From Phycisphaerae bacterium (GTDB taxonomy: Bacteria; Planctomycetota; Phycisphaerae; Phycisphaerales; Phycisphaeraceae): a stretch of DNA of 64,000 nucleotides. The notes beneath the pieces are model-generated. The model saw nothing but the letters and a program-made list of their open reading frames with translations, had not been told where the DNA came from and did not search any database. Below are positions 63,025 through 64,000 of the stretch, one piece after another; the first letter of the stretch is position 1, and every line of letters starts with the position of its first letter. Made by a program: the position numbers and the translations under genes. The DNA is taken from assembly GCA_030432595.1 (NCBI GenBank), contig JAUIGU010000002.1, positions 124,001-188,000 on the forward strand. Reading direction: 5' to 3'.

Positions 63025-64000
63025 TCAACGGAACGCACGCCGACGCTGGAACAAACCTGAAAGTAAAACAGCGCCCAAGGCGGGCTCGGGCAACGTGTGG
63101 CCGCGGAAGTCGGGCACACTAGATGAGCCCCAGTTCTGCAAGACACCGTCGAGCTCCGCCTGATCGACCAACCCCTCGGGCAGGTCATTGATCCATCCGC
63201 CGGGCACGCCCCCGCCGCCAATGTCCAGCCCCCAGTTCTGCAGGACCAAATCAAGGTCGCCTTGCTCGACTTGGCCGTTGCCGTTGTAGTCGCCGGGCAG
63301 CGACACGACCAGAAACAGGGCGTCGAGCTGCGCGTCGGACAATGCGCCGTCCAAAGAAAACACAATCGCGTCAATGGAGGTGGACTGCTCCCGCATGCCC
63401 AGCCGCAACTCGAGGGGCATGTTCACGTTGGACGCGTTGATCTCGAAGGTGCTTCCGGTCTCCCAACGCCATGTGCCGTCCGAGGTCGTGCTGTCGTTGA
63501 TGTCGGGGTCCTGGTCGAACGCGTCGGCGCGATAGAAGCTGTCGCTGCTGCCGGAATACCCCGCGGTGCGGAAGTACGAGGTATAGGTCCCGACTTCGTC
63601 GAACTCCAGGTCGAAGGTCGCGATCGCATCGTGGTCCTGGGCCGGCAGATCGACGCGGTCGCCGTCGGGGGCCGAGATCACCTGGTTGCTCAGCGAGCCG
63701 GCGACGGTCTCGAGCGTCCACGTGTCGCCGTCGCCGTTGGGGTCGAGGCGGTTGGTGAACGAGTCGGCGTAGAGCGCAACGAATCCGGCGCCGCCGATCT
63801 GCCCCGGGCCCGGGCCCGGTCCGGTGCCCGGGTCGCCGGGGCCGGCGCTGAGGTCGAGCCAGCTTGCGCCGACGTCGTCGGCTTCGAGCGGCTTGCGCAC
63901 GATCGACGCGGCGGAGACTTCGTCCGCACCGACATCGAACAATCCGATGCGGGCCTGGCCGTCCATGTCCACACCGATCAGCCCGCTGTAGTCCCCGGAC
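63025..64000 (-). CDS. C-terminal part of a secreted beta-helix protein with CBM-like, dockerin and PEP-CTERM regions (5' end outside window)
   Basis: At least 325 residues. It opens with SGDYSGLIGVDMDGQARIGL followed by FDVGADEVS, the usual end of a parallel beta-helix (as in PL6 alginate lyase/chondroitinase B, IDxDGxxR...DIGADE). A Gly/Pro linker follows, then a domain of about 130 residues with carbohydrate-binding-module-like strands (ATFDLEFDEVGTYTSYFRTA; WRWETGSTFEINASNVNM), a diverged dockerin-like pair (LPGDYNGNGQVEQGDLDLVL; EGLVDQAELDGVLQNWGSSS) and TLPEPALGAVLLSGLFQRRR, a PEP-CTERM tail. Next to a PL7 gene, so PL6 alginate lyase is my best guess. Confidence 0.82.
   Translation of the reverse strand, partial: SGDYSGLIGVDMDGQARIGLFDVGADEVSAASIVRKPLEADDVGASWLDLSAGPGDPGTGPGPGPGQIGGAGFVALYADSFTNRLDPNGDGDTWTLETVAGSLSNQVISAPDGDRVDLPAQDHDAIATFDLEFDEVGTYTSYFRTAGYSGSSDSFYRADAFDQDPDINDSTTSDGTWRWETGSTFEINASNVNMPLELRLGMREQSTSIDAIVFSLDGALSDAQLDALFLVVSLPGDYNGNGQVEQGDLDLVLQNWGLDIGGGGVPGGWINDLPEGLVDQAELDGVLQNWGSSSVPDFRGHTLPEPALGAVLLSGLFQRRRAFR

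Overview
This window looks like chromosomal DNA of a high-GC planctomycete, most probably from the class Phycisphaerae. The evidence is indirect but consistent. Several secreted proteins end in PEP-CTERM sorting tails, and three of them carry the same dockerin-like calcium-binding pair (DYN-x-SGQVEQ...LQNWG) just before the tail. There is also an HU protein with a Lys/Ala-rich head, a Minf_1886-family protein, an HTH-receiver protein of a type frequent in this phylum, and many carbohydrate-active secreted proteins. No rRNA or species-level marker is present, so the class assignment is an inference.

Layout. 0-5 kb: a lipoprotein-like gene, HU, dnaK with a strong terminator, and a coiled-coil lipoprotein. 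5-15 kb: a glucosamine-6-phosphate deaminase/deacetylase fusion divergent from a ROK repressor, a beta-helix protein, a Yellow/MRJP-like protein, tRNA-Ile2, a GH1 glycosidase, an SppA-like lipoprotein and a zinc-ribbon membrane protein. 15-28 kb: MlaE permease, 5-formyl-THF cyclo-ligase and queuosine-precursor transporter; small conserved proteins; RmuC with a repeat-flanked cargo gene at its 3' end; a THUMP-like methyltransferase; a PEP-CTERM protein; flotillin; a von Willebrand A protein. 28-44 kb: a PQQ-type sugar dehydrogenase with a PEP-CTERM tail, a CPBP protease, a large SWIM-SNF2 helicase, a PPi-type phosphofructokinase, two large secreted repeat proteins with dockerin plus PEP-CTERM, and about 800 bp of repeat-rich non-coding DNA. 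44-48 kb: polysaccharide deacetylase, HTH-receiver regulator, and a HAD phosphatase plus phosphohexomutase operon.

48.0-52.9 kb holds the most unusual element: a compact, co-directional phage-head module of portal, scaffold-like protein, SU10/DUF5309-type major capsid protein, adaptor-like protein, BhlA-like holin and lipoprotein. No terminase, protease, tail, integrase or attachment site lies nearby. It is divergent from a NifA-type sigma-54 activator across a short AT-rich spacer with a 16-bp palindrome. This is the best candidate here for a domesticated or GTA-like system. 54.7-64 kb: LeuB-type dehydrogenase, CbiX chelatase, a tandem PTPS/QueD fusion, a TPR protein, tRNA-Pro, moaA-moaD, and a polysaccharide cluster (sialate O-acetylesterase, PL7 alginate lyase, and the C-terminal part of a beta-helix lyase with dockerin and PEP-CTERM).

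Two genome-wide habits show up. First, at least thirteen genes have a TANNNT hexamer placed exactly 6 or 7 nt before the start codon, which predicts leaderless mRNAs, while other genes have ordinary Shine-Dalgarno sites. Second, several small dispersed repeats occur: a 29-bp hairpin in three copies, a 31-bp inverted pair around a cargo gene, and an 85-bp element with 12-bp terminal inverted repeats.
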